NCBI GenBank assembly: GCA_021158465.1
Contig: JAGGUN010000028.1
Span: 1 to 64,000 of the forward strand
Origin: a bacterium
GTDB taxonomy: Bacteria > UBP14 > UBA6098 > 4484-93
Reading direction: 5' to 3'
Length of the DNA: 64,000 bases
Part shown: piece by piece, positions 8,508-17,876 of the stretch
How the letters are laid out: every line of letters starts with the position of its first letter
Position numbering within the stretch: the stretch's first letter is position 1
The notes under the pieces: model-generated
Database searches by the model: none
The model's input: the letters and a program-made list of their open reading frames with translations, nothing else
Told to the model about the DNA's origin: nothing
Translations under genes and position numbers: made by a program

Positions 8508-9095
8508 ATGAGGATAGGTCCTGTCTTCACACTGCCAAACCTACTCACAATGACAAGACTGGCTCTCCTACCTGTGCTTTGCTATCTTCTCCTCAGATCA
8601 GAGTTCTTCGGCTGGCTACCCCCCGTTATTGTTGGCTGCGCAATGATAGCAACCGACAACCTCGACGGATATATCGCGCGAAAAACAAGGACATCATCTA
8701 ATCTTGGCAAGATACTTGACCCACTCTCCGACAAGCTCATCCTGAACGGGCTTGCACTGACCCTTGTTATACTCGGCAGGATACCGTTCTGGCTTTTCCT
8801 CCTTATCTTCGTAAGAGACCTCATCCTGCTCATCATCGGAGCGGTATCCTTGTTCAAACAGAGGATACTGCTTATCCCACCAATCTGGGGTAGGCTGACA
8901 TCACTTACACTGGGAGTAAGCCTTATACTGCTCTTTATAAAATCTCCTGTGGGTATTGCAGGGCTTGGACTCTCGGTCATCTTTATGGCAATCTCCACCT
9001 ATATCTACGCTGTAAGATATAGGAAGGTCTTCTCAATCGAAAGGAGCTATCGGTATGCAGGTTCTGGTAATAGGGCTGGGAAGCTTCGGCTTTAA
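8508..9095 (+). CDS. pgsA: CDP-diacylglycerol--glycerol-3-phosphate 3-phosphatidyltransferase
   Basis: Makes phosphatidylglycerol phosphate at the inner membrane. The CDP-alcohol phosphotransferase motif D-G-x2-A-R-x8-G-x3-D-x3-D is complete (DGYIAR, then GKILDPLSDK, near 48-70). Several membrane spans follow. PgpA, the next enzyme of the pathway, is encoded at 18951. The last 14 residues are encoded by DNA that also encodes the start of the following gene, a 41-base overlap; these residues are poorly conserved in type and may be an extension. Confidence 0.92.
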   Translation: MRIGPVFTLPNLLTMTRLALLPVLCYLLLRSEFFGWLPPVIVGCAMIATDNLDGYIARKTRTSSNLGKILDPLSDKLILNGLALTLVILGRIPFWLFLLIFVRDLILLIIGAVSLFKQRILLIPPIWGRLTSLTLGVSLILLFIKSPVGIAGLGLSVIFMAISTYIYAVRYRKVFSIERSYRYAGSGNRAGKLRL

Positions 9096-9699
9096 GGTCG
9101 CTCAGACCTTAGCAGAAAGGAATGTTCCTTTCCTTGGAATAGATAGAGACCAGGACCGAGTGGACGAGTTCAATGAGATTTCTCCATCGGCGATAAGATT
9201 AGACGCAACGAACTTAGAGAGCCTGGAACAGCTGGGGCTAAAGCAGTTCGACACAGCGATAATCTCACTTGGTAATAGAATTGAACCGAGCGTCCTTGTG
9301 ACCCTCTTCCTCAAAGAAGCGGGAGTGAAGAGGATAATCGTGAAGGGGATATCGAGGGAGCACAGGGAAGTGCTGAAGAAGGTAGGTGCCACGGATGTGC
9401 TGTTTCCTGAGGAGGAAGGGGCGGTAAGGCTCGCGAACTCCCTGACCATCCCGAACCTGCTCGACCATATCCCGCTAACCGAGGGATACAGTATCGTCGA
9501 GATGACGCTCCCTAAGGGGTTTGATGGAAAGTCCCTACTTGAGCTGGAGATACGGAAAAAATACAACATCGAGGTAATCGCCATAAAGCGAGAGAAAGAG
9601 GTCATCGTCATACCATCGGCACTTGAGGTAATGAACAAGGGCGATACGCTGGTCGTCATCGGCAAAAATGAGGATATAGACAACCTACGAGGAAGATAA
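9055..9699 (+). CDS. KtrA/TrkA-family potassium channel regulator
   Basis: 214 residues: a Rossmann RCK_N domain (GLGSFG near 7-12, acidic D near 31-33 for NAD/ATP ribose binding) and an RCK_C domain from about 130. Such proteins gate KtrB/TrkH potassium channels at the inner membrane. No channel subunit is encoded in this window, so its partner is elsewhere. AAGGAGC lies 7-8 bases before the ATG, inside pgsA. The gene ends in a 15-base convergent overlap with the AmgK-like gene. Confidence 0.88.
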   Translation: MQVLVIGLGSFGFKVAQTLAERNVPFLGIDRDQDRVDEFNEISPSAIRLDATNLESLEQLGLKQFDTAIISLGNRIEPSVLVTLFLKEAGVKRIIVKGISREHREVLKKVGATDVLFPEEEGAVRLANSLTIPNLLDHIPLTEGYSIVEMTLPKGFDGKSLLELEIRKKYNIEVIAIKREKEVIVIPSALEVMNKGDTLVVIGKNEDIDNLRGR

Positions 9700-10638
9700 C
9701 AGCTCCTCCCAGCGCAATCTGGCAAGCTTAACAAGCGAAAGAAGTTCCTCAAACCTCTCCTGTTTCTCCAGAAGATACTGCAACCTTGAGAGGGCAGGCG
9801 AGATAAACCCCAGGAAACGAGTTTTTCCCATACCATTACCCAGATACCCGTAGGCACCGAGAGCCTGAAGAAGCCTCTGAATACATGTCAAGTAAAACGC
9901 TTCCTCCACAAATGGGAAATCAGGCTGAGAAAGGGTTTGATAGTATCTGAAGAGGAAATCGATCTCTGGAATCGGCAGAAAGACATAGGGGTCGAACAGA
10001 AGCGATGCAACATCATAAAATGCAGGACCACGACAAGCCGACTGGAAATCGAGCAGACGAATAGCGCCAGACTTTATAAATATATTCTCCGACTGAAAAT
10101 CCCTGTGCATAAAGCCTACAGGCGTCGATGAAACAAGCCTCACAAGACGGGAAAAATCTCCCCATACACCACCAGGAACGGATAATCCAACCGTCTTCTC
10201 TATGAACTCCCGCGCAAAATATTCCGTCTCTTGAAAGAGGTTCTCCCTGCCGAAGATAGGAAGAGAAGATGTATCCACATCCTTCTCCATTGCAACAAGC
10301 ACATCGATAACATAAAGATAGATGTTGCGTCTGCCGGATACACCCGCCCTCTTCACGAAGGATGACAAACTCTCATCCCCCACATCCTCGAGCAGGACAA
10401 ACCCGAGCTTTACATTCTCTTGGAAGATTCGGGGAACCGCAACCCCGCTTCGCGACAGAAGATGGGCAATACGAATATATCTGGAAAGAGAAGACCTGTC
10501 AGCATCGAGCATAAGGACAAGACTGCCCTCCTTTGTAGCCACCCGAAAAAACTGTCTGTTTGAGCCCCCATCACCGACAGGAGATACAGCCAGAACCCCA
10601 TCTGGAAAAAGATGTCGAAGAATATGTTTCACATCCAT
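9685..10638 (-). CDS. amgK: AmgK-like sugar kinase (aminoglycoside phosphotransferase fold)
   Basis: 317 residues from the ATG at 10638, which overlaps the MurU-like stop as TGATG; the open frame continues upstream to 10788 but that part is a shadow of the neighbour. The APH-fold catalytic motif HRDFQSEN and metal-binding LDFQSA are present, in the form seen in AmgK, the anomeric kinase that makes MurNAc/GlcNAc alpha-1-phosphate in Pseudomonas cell-wall recycling. The neighbours (MurU-like nucleotidyltransferase and NamZ-like muramidase) support that role more than the fold does. Alternative: another sugar-1-kinase feeding a nucleotide sugar. Confidence 0.72.
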   Translation of the reverse strand: MDVKHILRHLFPDGVLAVSPVGDGGSNRQFFRVATKEGSLVLMLDADRSSLSRYIRIAHLLSRSGVAVPRIFQENVKLGFVLLEDVGDESLSSFVKRAGVSGRRNIYLYVIDVLVAMEKDVDTSSLPIFGRENLFQETEYFAREFIEKTVGLSVPGGVWGDFSRLVRLVSSTPVGFMHRDFQSENIFIKSGAIRLLDFQSACRGPAFYDVASLLFDPYVFLPIPEIDFLFRYYQTLSQPDFPFVEEAFYLTCIQRLLQALGAYGYLGNGMGKTRFLGFISPALSRLQYLLEKQERFEELLSLVKLARLRWEELLSSS

Positions 10639-11549
10639 CAAACCTTGACCTCCCCAAACGGTGTAACAATCATACCTTCTTTGTCCCCTGAGACCACAGA
10701 ACCCGACCAGATAATCGTATCCTGAATCGAAGGGGAACCAGAAACAGCAATATTTTCCCCTCCCACAACAAAACCAGAAAGAGAACATCCTGAAAGCGAA
10801 TCATCTGCAAGACAAATCCTGTCCTTGCATCCAAACTCTTTCCCATAGCCGGAGAGTATAGCATCCTTATGTGCAGAAAAATAGCTACTTATGTCTCCTA
10901 TCTCATACCACAGGGATTCTGTCTGCAGATACAGGACCCTCCGACGTTTATCCTTCGGCAGATGAGCAAAGAACGAGATCCACGGATGCTTTCCCTCCGG
11001 AATGTAGCGGATAACCCCTCGGGAGACAACAGCAACCCCAGCATATGTCAGACAAAAAGCAGCACCAGACGGCTTAACTACCCCACCAACCTTACCATCA
11101 GGGAGAACAGAAAGCGTATTCCTCTTCGGGTCATCGACACAGAGCAGGGTGACAAGCGAACCTTCCTTTTTGTGATAATCCAAAAGACGCTCGAGCGGAA
11201 AGAAAGACACCGCATCACAGTTGTGGATAAGAACGGTCTCCGGAAGATAAGAGTAAAGGGCGTGCAGTGTCCCTCCTGTGTCAAGCAGCTCCTCCTCAGC
11301 GAAAAGATGAAAAGATACATCTTTGAATTTTCGGGCAAGATTGCAGGATACAAACGATGAGACCATCTCACCGAGATGATGCGTGTTGATAAAAATATCA
11401 TAAATCCCGGCTGAGCGGACAGAAGAGATTACCCGCTCGAGGATAGGTATATTGAAGAACGGGAAGAGCGGCTTGGGAAGAAAGCGTGAAAAGGGCAAAA
11501 ACCGCTTCCCGTATCCCGCGGAGAAAACAACGGACGCAATATCACTCAT
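10638..11549 (-). CDS. murU: MurU-like sugar-1-phosphate nucleotidyltransferase
   Basis: 303 residues, nucleotidyltransferase fold: SAGYGKRFLPFS near 10-21, PKPLFPF near 25-31 and INTHHLG near 55-61, which parallels the MurU signature. MurU makes UDP-MurNAc from MurNAc-1-phosphate. A C-terminal tail from about 235 looks like a short left-handed beta-helix (isoleucine/valine-spaced SGS repeats), longer than in Pseudomonas MurU. It overlaps the NamZ-like gene by 8 bases upstream and the kinase by 3 bases downstream. Alternative: GDP/UDP-hexose pyrophosphorylase of another pathway. Confidence 0.75.
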   Translation of the reverse strand: MSDIASVVFSAGYGKRFLPFSRFLPKPLFPFFNIPILERVISSVRSAGIYDIFINTHHLGEMVSSFVSCNLARKFKDVSFHLFAEEELLDTGGTLHALYSYLPETVLIHNCDAVSFFPLERLLDYHKKEGSLVTLLCVDDPKRNTLSVLPDGKVGGVVKPSGAAFCLTYAGVAVVSRGVIRYIPEGKHPWISFFAHLPKDKRRRVLYLQTESLWYEIGDISSYFSAHKDAILSGYGKEFGCKDRICLADDSLSGCSLSGFVVGGENIAVSGSPSIQDTIIWSGSVVSGDKEGMIVTPFGEVKV

Positions 11550-12708
11550 AGAGGAGAAACTCCTTTACTTCTTTTTGAAAAGGCAATATCTGTCTCTGAA
11601 AAACTGCTCGGAAGTCGCCTATCGGTGCATCGGCATCTATCATCTCACGAACCTTCTCATCCCCAGAGAGAATATCAAACGGCAGATGGGTGTAGTCATA
11701 CTCATAGGGCGGATTGCGGTAAGCGAAGCTGTCGCCAAAGAGATGACGCGCTGCCTTTATTATAGCGATATAGGTAAGCACAGGCTCGAAACTGCCTCTA
11801 TCTGTCACATAAAGCTGGGCTCCAAAGCAGAGTTCATCCTTGTATTTTCCGAATGTGGGACGGAAGCGGTGCTCTCTCAGCGCAAAACCGGAAAGATTTT
11901 CCTTCCTCACCCTCTCGATGAGAAGTCGTGGCTCAATGTAGGGCGCACCGAACAGTTCAAACGGAAGAGTTGTTCCCCTGCCCTCGGAGATGTTCGTTCC
12001 CTCAAGAAGGCAGGCACCCGGATAGACTATCGCAGTCGAGAGAGAAGGCATATTGGGCGACGGTAGCACCCATGCTATGCCTGTGTCGTCGTAATACATC
12101 CAGCGTCGCCATTCGGTAAGCGGAATAATCTCGAGCTCGCATCCTATTCCAAACCTGGAGTTAAGATACATAGCCAGCTCCCCGACTGTCAGGGCATACC
12201 GAATAGGAACCGGATACATCCCGACAAAGGAGATAAGCTCTTCGCTGACGAGACCGCCTTCCGTCTTCTCTCCACCTATCGGGTTGGGACGGTCGAGGAC
12301 GACAACTTTCGTCCCTGTTCTGCTCGATACCTTCATACAGCCCGCAAGCGACCAGATAAATGTGTAGTATCTCGCACCAACATCCTGAATATCGTAGAAG
12401 AGAACATCGATATCGGATAGAAGCTCATCGGTCGGCTCGAGCCGCTTACCATAAAGAGAGAATACGGGCAGCGAAAACCGCTTATCGAAATAATCCTCCG
12501 ACTCTACCATATTATCCTGAAGCTCTGAGAAAAGCCCATGCTGAACCGAGAAAGCCTTGATAAGATGAACAGTATCGGATGAGGCAAGTATCTCCAAGAG
12601 ATGGCAAAAGTTCCTATCGACGGATGTCTGGTTGACAACTGCCCCGACACGGGCTCCCTTTATCTTCGCAAGATAGGAAGATAGTCTCTCAATGCCTGCC
12701 GTCACCAT
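11542..12708 (-). CDS. namZ: NamZ-like exo-beta-N-acetylmuramidase (DUF1343), no signal peptide
   Basis: 388 residues. DUF1343 hallmarks are clear: VNQTSVD near 25, FSVQHGLF (usually FxPEHG), YDIQDVGARYYT, DRPNPIGG and EGTNISEGRGTT with PFELFGAP. NamZ of Bacillus subtilis cuts MurNAc from the non-reducing end of wall fragments and is secreted. Here the mature domain starts at residue 4, an in-frame stop lies just upstream, and there is no signal peptide, so action in the cytoplasm is predicted. There is no SD, and a promoter 9 bases before the ATG suggests a leaderless mRNA. First gene of the salvage operon. Confidence 0.85.
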   Translation of the reverse strand: MVTAGIERLSSYLAKIKGARVGAVVNQTSVDRNFCHLLEILASSDTVHLIKAFSVQHGLFSELQDNMVESEDYFDKRFSLPVFSLYGKRLEPTDELLSDIDVLFYDIQDVGARYYTFIWSLAGCMKVSSRTGTKVVVLDRPNPIGGEKTEGGLVSEELISFVGMYPVPIRYALTVGELAMYLNSRFGIGCELEIIPLTEWRRWMYYDDTGIAWVLPSPNMPSLSTAIVYPGACLLEGTNISEGRGTTLPFELFGAPYIEPRLLIERVRKENLSGFALREHRFRPTFGKYKDELCFGAQLYVTDRGSFEPVLTYIAIIKAARHLFGDSFAYRNPPYEYDYTHLPFDILSGDEKVREMIDADAPIGDFRAVFQRQILPFQKEVKEFLLYE

Positions 12709-12717
12709 CGCAGTGGA

Positions 12718-12746
12718 AATTTAAGCAAGAAACCGCCCGCAAACAA
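12718..12746 (-). promoter_or_regulatory. Promoter of the MurNAc-salvage operon
   Basis: Minus strand TTGTTT (12746-12741), 17 bases, TAAATT (12723-12718). Nine bases separate it from the namZ ATG, giving a leader of 2-3 bases. Confidence 0.5.
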
Positions 12747-12753
12747 ATACTAT

Positions 12754-12781
12754 TTGACAATCGGGGCAAAATTTTTATCAT
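12754..12781 (+). promoter_or_regulatory. Promoter of the TPR lipoprotein/subtilase operon
   Basis: TTGACA (12754-12759), 16 bases, TATCAT (12776-12781). The ATG is at 12791, so the leader would be about 3 bases. It is divergent from and adjacent to the namZ promoter. Confidence 0.6.
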
Positions 12782-12790
12782 AAGGTCGGT

Positions 12791-13774
12791 ATGAAAAGGG
12801 TTACCATCTTGCTTCCTTTTTTGCTTGTTCTCTCCTGCACCACAACCGTCCCTGTGAAACAGGAGAATATCTTCATTGCAGAGGGCAAGCGGTATTTTTC
12901 CAACGGAGACTACAGAAAGGCGTCGGCTGCCTTTCATTCGGCGCTTGTGGACAACCCAGAAAATGCGGATGCATACCTCTGGCTCGGGAAGCTGAAGCTT
13001 GCGAAGTCGGACACATTCCGGGCAGAGATATTCCTCCGGAAGGCGATAAGCATTAACAAGAAACTCCCGGAAGGGTACGCCCTATTAGGTGATATCTATC
13101 TCGCCCGCTCAGACACCCAGAGGGCTTACTTCTTTTTTGACCACTGCCCGAAGGACAATCGATTTTACCCGAAACTGCACCTTCGCTTGGCTGAGGATGC
13201 TCTCTTCAAGGGGGACGAGGTCCGAGCGAGAGAGGAGTTTGAGAAGGTTTTATCTGCTGTTCCCGAGGCAGCAGAGGGAAAATGTGCTCTCGGGGCTATT
13301 GCATACCTTTCAGGAAACTACGATGAGGCAGAGGATGCACTTCGTTGCTCATACATAAGGGGGAAAATCCCGCTTGCCTACCTCCTCCTCGCAAACAGCC
13401 TCGAGAAAAGAGAGAATCTCGAGGAGGCTTACTATATCCTCACAAGGCTGGTAAGGAACTTCCCAGAATATGCAGAAAAACACAACCTGTCCGGAAGGCT
13501 ACCAGCTATCAAAGAGAAGATAACTACCCAGATAGCAGAAGATGAGCCGAAGGTAGACTTCTCCCTCGAAAGGGGAACGAACCTAACCGTCGGGATATAC
13601 TCGGAAACAGGAGACCCTGTAAAGTTACTTTTCGAGGGGTTCATCACAAGAGGCAAATACTCGCTGACATGGGACGGAACAGTGGATTCCGGCGTCCAGG
13701 CACCACCGGGGATATACATAGGGGCAGTCGACTCGGAACTGCTCATCAAAACAAAAATCTTCAGGAAAAAGTAA
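12791..13774 (+). CDS. TPR-repeat lipoprotein
   Basis: 327 residues. A lipobox LVLSC (Cys 16) ends the signal peptide, so it should be lipid-anchored on the periplasmic side. About five TPR repeats follow (for instance the motif around 27-60, YLWLGKLKLAKSD near 62-75, and GDYRKA). Residues from about 255 hold a FlgD-like Ig strand set (LTWDGTVDSG, GIYIG) like the sorting modules of the neighbouring exported proteins. The subtilase starts at the base after its stop. It may be a scaffold for secretion or surface assembly (inference). Confidence 0.82.
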   Translation: MKRVTILLPFLLVLSCTTTVPVKQENIFIAEGKRYFSNGDYRKASAAFHSALVDNPENADAYLWLGKLKLAKSDTFRAEIFLRKAISINKKLPEGYALLGDIYLARSDTQRAYFFFDHCPKDNRFYPKLHLRLAEDALFKGDEVRAREEFEKVLSAVPEAAEGKCALGAIAYLSGNYDEAEDALRCSYIRGKIPLAYLLLANSLEKRENLEEAYYILTRLVRNFPEYAEKHNLSGRLPAIKEKITTQIAEDEPKVDFSLERGTNLTVGIYSETGDPVKLLFEGFITRGKYSLTWDGTVDSGVQAPPGIYIGAVDSELLIKTKIFRKK

Positions 13775-16700
13775 TTGAGAAAAAGATTCCTGATAATATC
13801 CCTTATACTCGTCCTTACTGCAGGGAAAAGCCACAGTAAGGTTAATGTATCAGCCGATCTTGGTCAAGAAAAAGCTTCTGTAAAGATCATTATCTACGAT
13901 GGGTTTCCGCAGGAAGAAAGGGAAAGGCTTCGCCTTCTTCACAAGCAAGCCCGCAGGGAAAAAGGTATATCACTTCTCAAGGATTTCTTCGAGCAGAGTC
14001 AAAAGCCCGTTCTCAGCGTACTCCGCCAAGAGGAGAAGCTTGGGAATGCTGACAGCATACTACCCTTGTGGATAAACAATGTAATACTTGCCCGTATGAA
14101 CAATGAGGCTGCCCAGCACCTCGTGAGGGAAGAGAAATCGCTTCCCGAGCTTGTCATCCTCCCTATTGTTAGGAAGCCTGCTCTTCTGAGAAGGGAGCCT
14201 TCTCTCCCTGAAGAGCTTGCTTGGGGTGTTGAGAAGATAGGAGCTGATTCTGTTTGGATAAGGTATGGTTACACCGGGCGAGCAGTCCTCGTTGCAATCC
14301 TCGACACGGGGCTCGAGATAACCCATCCGGACATAACCGACAGGCTGTTTATAAATGAGCTGGAGATACCCTACAACGGAAGAGATGATGACAGCAACGG
14401 TTTCGTGGACGACTACATCGGGGTGAACCTTATCTCCGGCGGACTCCCATACGATGACCATGGGCACGGAACCCATTGCACCGGGACGATAGCTGGCAAC
14501 GGAAGGAACGGAATAGGGACCGGGGTTGCACCTGAAGCGACTGTTCTTCCTATAAAGATACTGGACCGTACCGGAAGCGGCGACGAATCGGACTGTTGGC
14601 TTGGGATTCAGTATGCAGTTGAGATGGGGGCAGATGTCGTGAGCCTATCCGTTGGCTGGGACTACGACGAGGACCCTGACAGAGGAGCATTCAGGGAGGC
14701 TTGTGACAACGCTGTTGCCTGTGGAACGGTTCTATGTGTTGCCGCCGGAAACGAGGATGAATCCGCAGGAGTACCCAACAACCTCAGAACACCAGGGGAT
14801 GTCCCTTCGGTTATAACCGTTGGTGCTACTGACGCCGATGACGAACTGGCTTCCTTCTCATCCGTTGGTCCTGTATGTTGGGAGGATATCGAACCTTACC
14901 TTGATTATCCGTATCCACCTGGACTTGTAAAGCCAGATGTTGTTGCTCCCGGGGTGAACATAACATCGACCGTTCTCGGGGGAGGGTATGAGGGTGGCTG
15001 GGACGGAACATCTATGTCTGCACCACACATAGCAGGCACTGTTGTCTTGCTCCTTTCGGGGAGACCATCACTTTCTCCGGAGGATGTCAAATCCGTCATC
15101 GAGTCGACCGCTGTTGACCTCGGCGAGCCTGGAAAGGACAATCGATACGGCTCAGGAAGAGTAGATGCCATCCGAGCGATGGAGCGGATGCTTGGTGCCA
15201 CAGGAGAGCTCTGCTTCTCTTTCCCACATAACGGCAGGATATATCTGCTTGAATCGAATCAAACCATCGAGACATCCCCTGATGAGCCTCTACACTGTAT
15301 CAGATCCCCTGGTGGTGTGGACTACACGATAGTTGCAACGGCAGTCGGTTTCTCCCCAGAGACGCTTCTGGTTCACCTCCCGATCGACACGACACTGGAG
15401 ATCGAGCCTTCTCCTGTCCCTCTTCCTACAGCAGATGTGAGAATCCGGCTCTTCGACAAGTTATCAGGTGAGCTTATCCCTCATTTCGAGCTATCATCCG
15501 GTGTTGACTCCATTGTGGATGGCATCGGGTTCACCAGACTTCCCGTTGGTGAGAGCCGGCTCACCTTCGAGGCTTGCGGGTATATGCCTGAGGAGAGGAG
15601 ATTTTCCGTTTACTCGGATACAATCTTGAACATACTTCTCCTCCCGGCTATGAACCTTGAGGAATCGGATGGTGGGTTCTCTTCCACCGGCGATTGGGAA
15701 TGGGGGATACCGTCCGGAGACTCGCCTCCTCCACGCTCGGGTAGCAGGTGTTGGGCAACGAACCTCGAGGGGATGTACTCCAACTCTACCGAATCCGTTC
15801 TCTCCACCGCTGATATACCTCTGCATTCAGATAGTGCTTGGTTCGGTTTTTATCAATTCTACCAGTTCGAGGCAACGAGCTGGGGTCTTTGGGACGGTGG
15901 AAATGTCCGTCTTTCCGTTGATGGTGGCGAATCAGAGATAATATACCCGACAAATCTTTTCTACGATGGGATAATCGACCCATACGACACAATCCTTGCA
16001 TACGAGCCAGCGTTCTCGGGTGAACAGACCGGGAACTTCTGGCATTTCGCTCGGTTCGACATCGGGGAATACTCTGGGCATACAGTCAGGATAATGTTCC
16101 GCACAGGTGAGGATGATAACACTACACGGCTCGGTTGGTACATAGATGACATTGCACTCGTCGACACATTCCGATTCACACCTCTTCTACTACATTCAGC
16201 ACACCCAGATGTTGAGGCAGGGGAAGAGGCTGTAATATCCGCTCTTGTCGTTCCGAGGGATACGCCGATAACTGGAGTATACCTTTTCTGGAGGGCAGGA
16301 GCAGGAGACTTCTCTCCTATGGAGATGGTGCCCCTGCCAGGAGATAGTTTCTCTATCCATCTTCCCGACACACTCCCACCCGAGGGGGATGTGGAATACT
16401 ACATCCTTGCACTCGATTCCGACCACGACACAGCAGTAACTGATACCTTTTCCTTCCACATAGGCGAGGATACTACACCACCTCTCATCCGGACACGGTT
16501 CGTCTCACCGACACTCCGCTCCATACCACCATACACGGTCCTGGCAAGTATCACCGACAACCTGGGCGTGGACACAGAGACCGTTCACCTTTACGCAAGG
16601 AGAACAGATACCCCTTGGGAAAGCTTCCCACCTACCTCAGTAGAGGATTCTGTTTTCTCCTTTGAGATACCGCTCGCACTATCAGCAGAGGATAGCATTA

Positions 16701-17593
16701 TCTTTTACATAGAAGCCTGTGATGTATCCTCTCATCACAACTGTTCCCGTGAGCCTGCAGATGGGTGCTTTACAATAGTCGTAACGGACGAGATGACTTT
16801 TGACCTCGAGAGCCTTCCTTCCCTGTTTACCTTAGATAGCATCTGGCAGTGGGGAGAACTTGGAACAGAGCCGTTCTCAGCGCACTCTGGCACACATCTC
16901 CTGGGGACAATTCTCGGCGGATACTACCCGAATGAACGGTTTGCCAGGATGACCCTCCAGCTCGATCTATCCGGATGTGAGACAGCGTTTTTATCATTCT
17001 ACCAGATATACCACTTCGAGGAGCCGTCCCCGTATGCACCAGACGGCGGAAATATAAAGCTCATCACCGATGGGGGAGAGCATATAGTTGTGCCAGAGAG
17101 CCTCTACACGGGCGTCATCTCCTATTCAAACCCGTTCATACCGGGGGAACTGTGCTTCGGAGGCGAGAGTTCGCTCTGGGAGCAGCAGATTATCGACCTA
17201 TCCGACTGGGCTGATGGAAACCTCACTGTTGCATTCGACTTTGCCTCAGATAGCGAGAACAGCGACTGGGGGTGGTATATAGACGATATAACAGTCTCAA
17301 CACACAACATAAGAATCGGTGAGGAAACTACCCCCGATGCGGCATCAATCGGGAACCCATTCCCAAACCCGGTTAACAGTTTGCTCTCCATTAATGTATT
17401 CTCACCCCAAAAGAGCTTAATACGGCTTGAGTTGTTCAATGTCCGCGGCGAAAAGGTTGCGAAGGCAGAAAAGTATATAGAGGGAAAGGAGAGCATTTCA
17501 TTCAATCTTGCAAATCTTGCTTCCGGTGTGTATATTTATAAGATAAAAGCAGACAAGATAACCAAGAGCGGAAAAGTGATTCTTCTGAAATGA
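13775..17593 (+). CDS. Secreted subtilisin-like serine protease (S8) with sorting domain
   Basis: 1272 residues from a TTG start placed directly after the TAA of the lipoprotein gene; the signal peptide starts here, which supports the TTG. An I9-like propeptide covers about 25-135. The catalytic triad is visible: Asp177 (LDTG), His231 (DDHGHGTH), Ser413 (GTSMSAPH). Beyond the protease lie a carboxypeptidase-regulatory-like segment, a MAM/jelly-roll module (about 630-800), Ig-like modules, a second jelly roll (about 1010-1175), and a FlgD-like sorting end (NPFPNPVNS, LFNVRGEKV, SGVYIYKI, ILLK). It should be exported and cell-surface bound, degrading external protein. Confidence 0.93.
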   Translation: MRKRFLIISLILVLTAGKSHSKVNVSADLGQEKASVKIIIYDGFPQEERERLRLLHKQARREKGISLLKDFFEQSQKPVLSVLRQEEKLGNADSILPLWINNVILARMNNEAAQHLVREEKSLPELVILPIVRKPALLRREPSLPEELAWGVEKIGADSVWIRYGYTGRAVLVAILDTGLEITHPDITDRLFINELEIPYNGRDDDSNGFVDDYIGVNLISGGLPYDDHGHGTHCTGTIAGNGRNGIGTGVAPEATVLPIKILDRTGSGDESDCWLGIQYAVEMGADVVSLSVGWDYDEDPDRGAFREACDNAVACGTVLCVAAGNEDESAGVPNNLRTPGDVPSVITVGATDADDELASFSSVGPVCWEDIEPYLDYPYPPGLVKPDVVAPGVNITSTVLGGGYEGGWDGTSMSAPHIAGTVVLLLSGRPSLSPEDVKSVIESTAVDLGEPGKDNRYGSGRVDAIRAMERMLGATGELCFSFPHNGRIYLLESNQTIETSPDEPLHCIRSPGGVDYTIVATAVGFSPETLLVHLPIDTTLEIEPSPVPLPTADVRIRLFDKLSGELIPHFELSSGVDSIVDGIGFTRLPVGESRLTFEACGYMPEERRFSVYSDTILNILLLPAMNLEESDGGFSSTGDWEWGIPSGDSPPPRSGSRCWATNLEGMYSNSTESVLSTADIPLHSDSAWFGFYQFYQFEATSWGLWDGGNVRLSVDGGESEIIYPTNLFYDGIIDPYDTILAYEPAFSGEQTGNFWHFARFDIGEYSGHTVRIMFRTGEDDNTTRLGWYIDDIALVDTFRFTPLLLHSAHPDVEAGEEAVISALVVPRDTPITGVYLFWRAGAGDFSPMEMVPLPGDSFSIHLPDTLPPEGDVEYYILALDSDHDTAVTDTFSFHIGEDTTPPLIRTRFVSPTLRSIPPYTVLASITDNLGVDTETVHLYARRTDTPWESFPPTSVEDSVFSFEIPLALSAEDSIIFYIEACDVSSHHNCSREPADGCFTIVVTDEMTFDLESLPSLFTLDSIWQWGELGTEPFSAHSGTHLLGTILGGYYPNERFARMTLQLDLSGCETAFLSFYQIYHFEEPSPYAPDGGNIKLITDGGEHIVVPESLYTGVISYSNPFIPGELCFGGESSLWEQQIIDLSDWADGNLTVAFDFASDSENSDWGWYIDDITVSTHNIRIGEETTPDAASIGNPFPNPVNSLLSINVFSPQKSLIRLELFNVRGEKVAKAEKYIEGKESISFNLANLASGVYIYKIKADKITKSGKVILLK

Positions 17594-17808
17594 AGAGAGG
17601 TGAGAGCCTAATATCCATCTTTGGGAGGATTGGCTCACTTGGTTTCACCTTATCAATTCTGATATTCGGGGGGTTTTTTGGTGGGTTATTCCTCGACAAG
17701 TTCCTCGACACAGGGGTTGTTTTCCGCTTTGTTGGACTCGCATTCGGGATACTGCTCTCCATCTGGAACCTCTTCTATGTTGGACTTCCACCAAAAGATA
17801 GGAGGTAG
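17590..17808 (+). CDS. AtpZ/AtpI-like small membrane protein
   Basis: 72 residues with two membrane spans separated by FGGLFLDKFLDT, the pattern of AtpZ/AtpI proteins thought to help F1F0 ATP synthase assembly or act in Mg/Ca transport. Its ATG overlaps the protease stop (ATGA). No ATP synthase genes are in the window, so it is separated from the usual atp operon. Confidence 0.75.
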   Translation: MKRGESLISIFGRIGSLGFTLSILIFGGFFGGLFLDKFLDTGVVFRFVGLAFGILLSIWNLFYVGLPPKDRR

Positions 17809-17825
17809 TGGTTATAAGATTGATA

Positions 17826-17853
17826 TTGACAAAGGGAGATTCTCCTTTAATAT
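17826..17853 (+). promoter_or_regulatory. Promoter of the pilT-pgpA-cinA-thpR-recA operon
   Basis: TTGACA (17826-17831), 16 bases, TAATAT (17848-17853). The start near 17860 gives a 17-base leader containing GGTGGGAG before the GTG start of pilT. Confidence 0.8.
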
Positions 17854-17876
17854 AGAGTTATGGTGGGAGAGTTATT

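Noticed and set aside
10639-10788. Upstream extension of the AmgK-like gene
   Set aside because: The added 50 residues are Cys/Trp/Gly-rich and are the MurU-like gene read in another frame; the TGATG junction gives a proper start at 10638.
12689-12937. Minus-strand open frame of 82 codons upstream of namZ
   Set aside because: It is antisense to the start of the TPR lipoprotein gene, contains both divergent promoters and shows no protein-like features.
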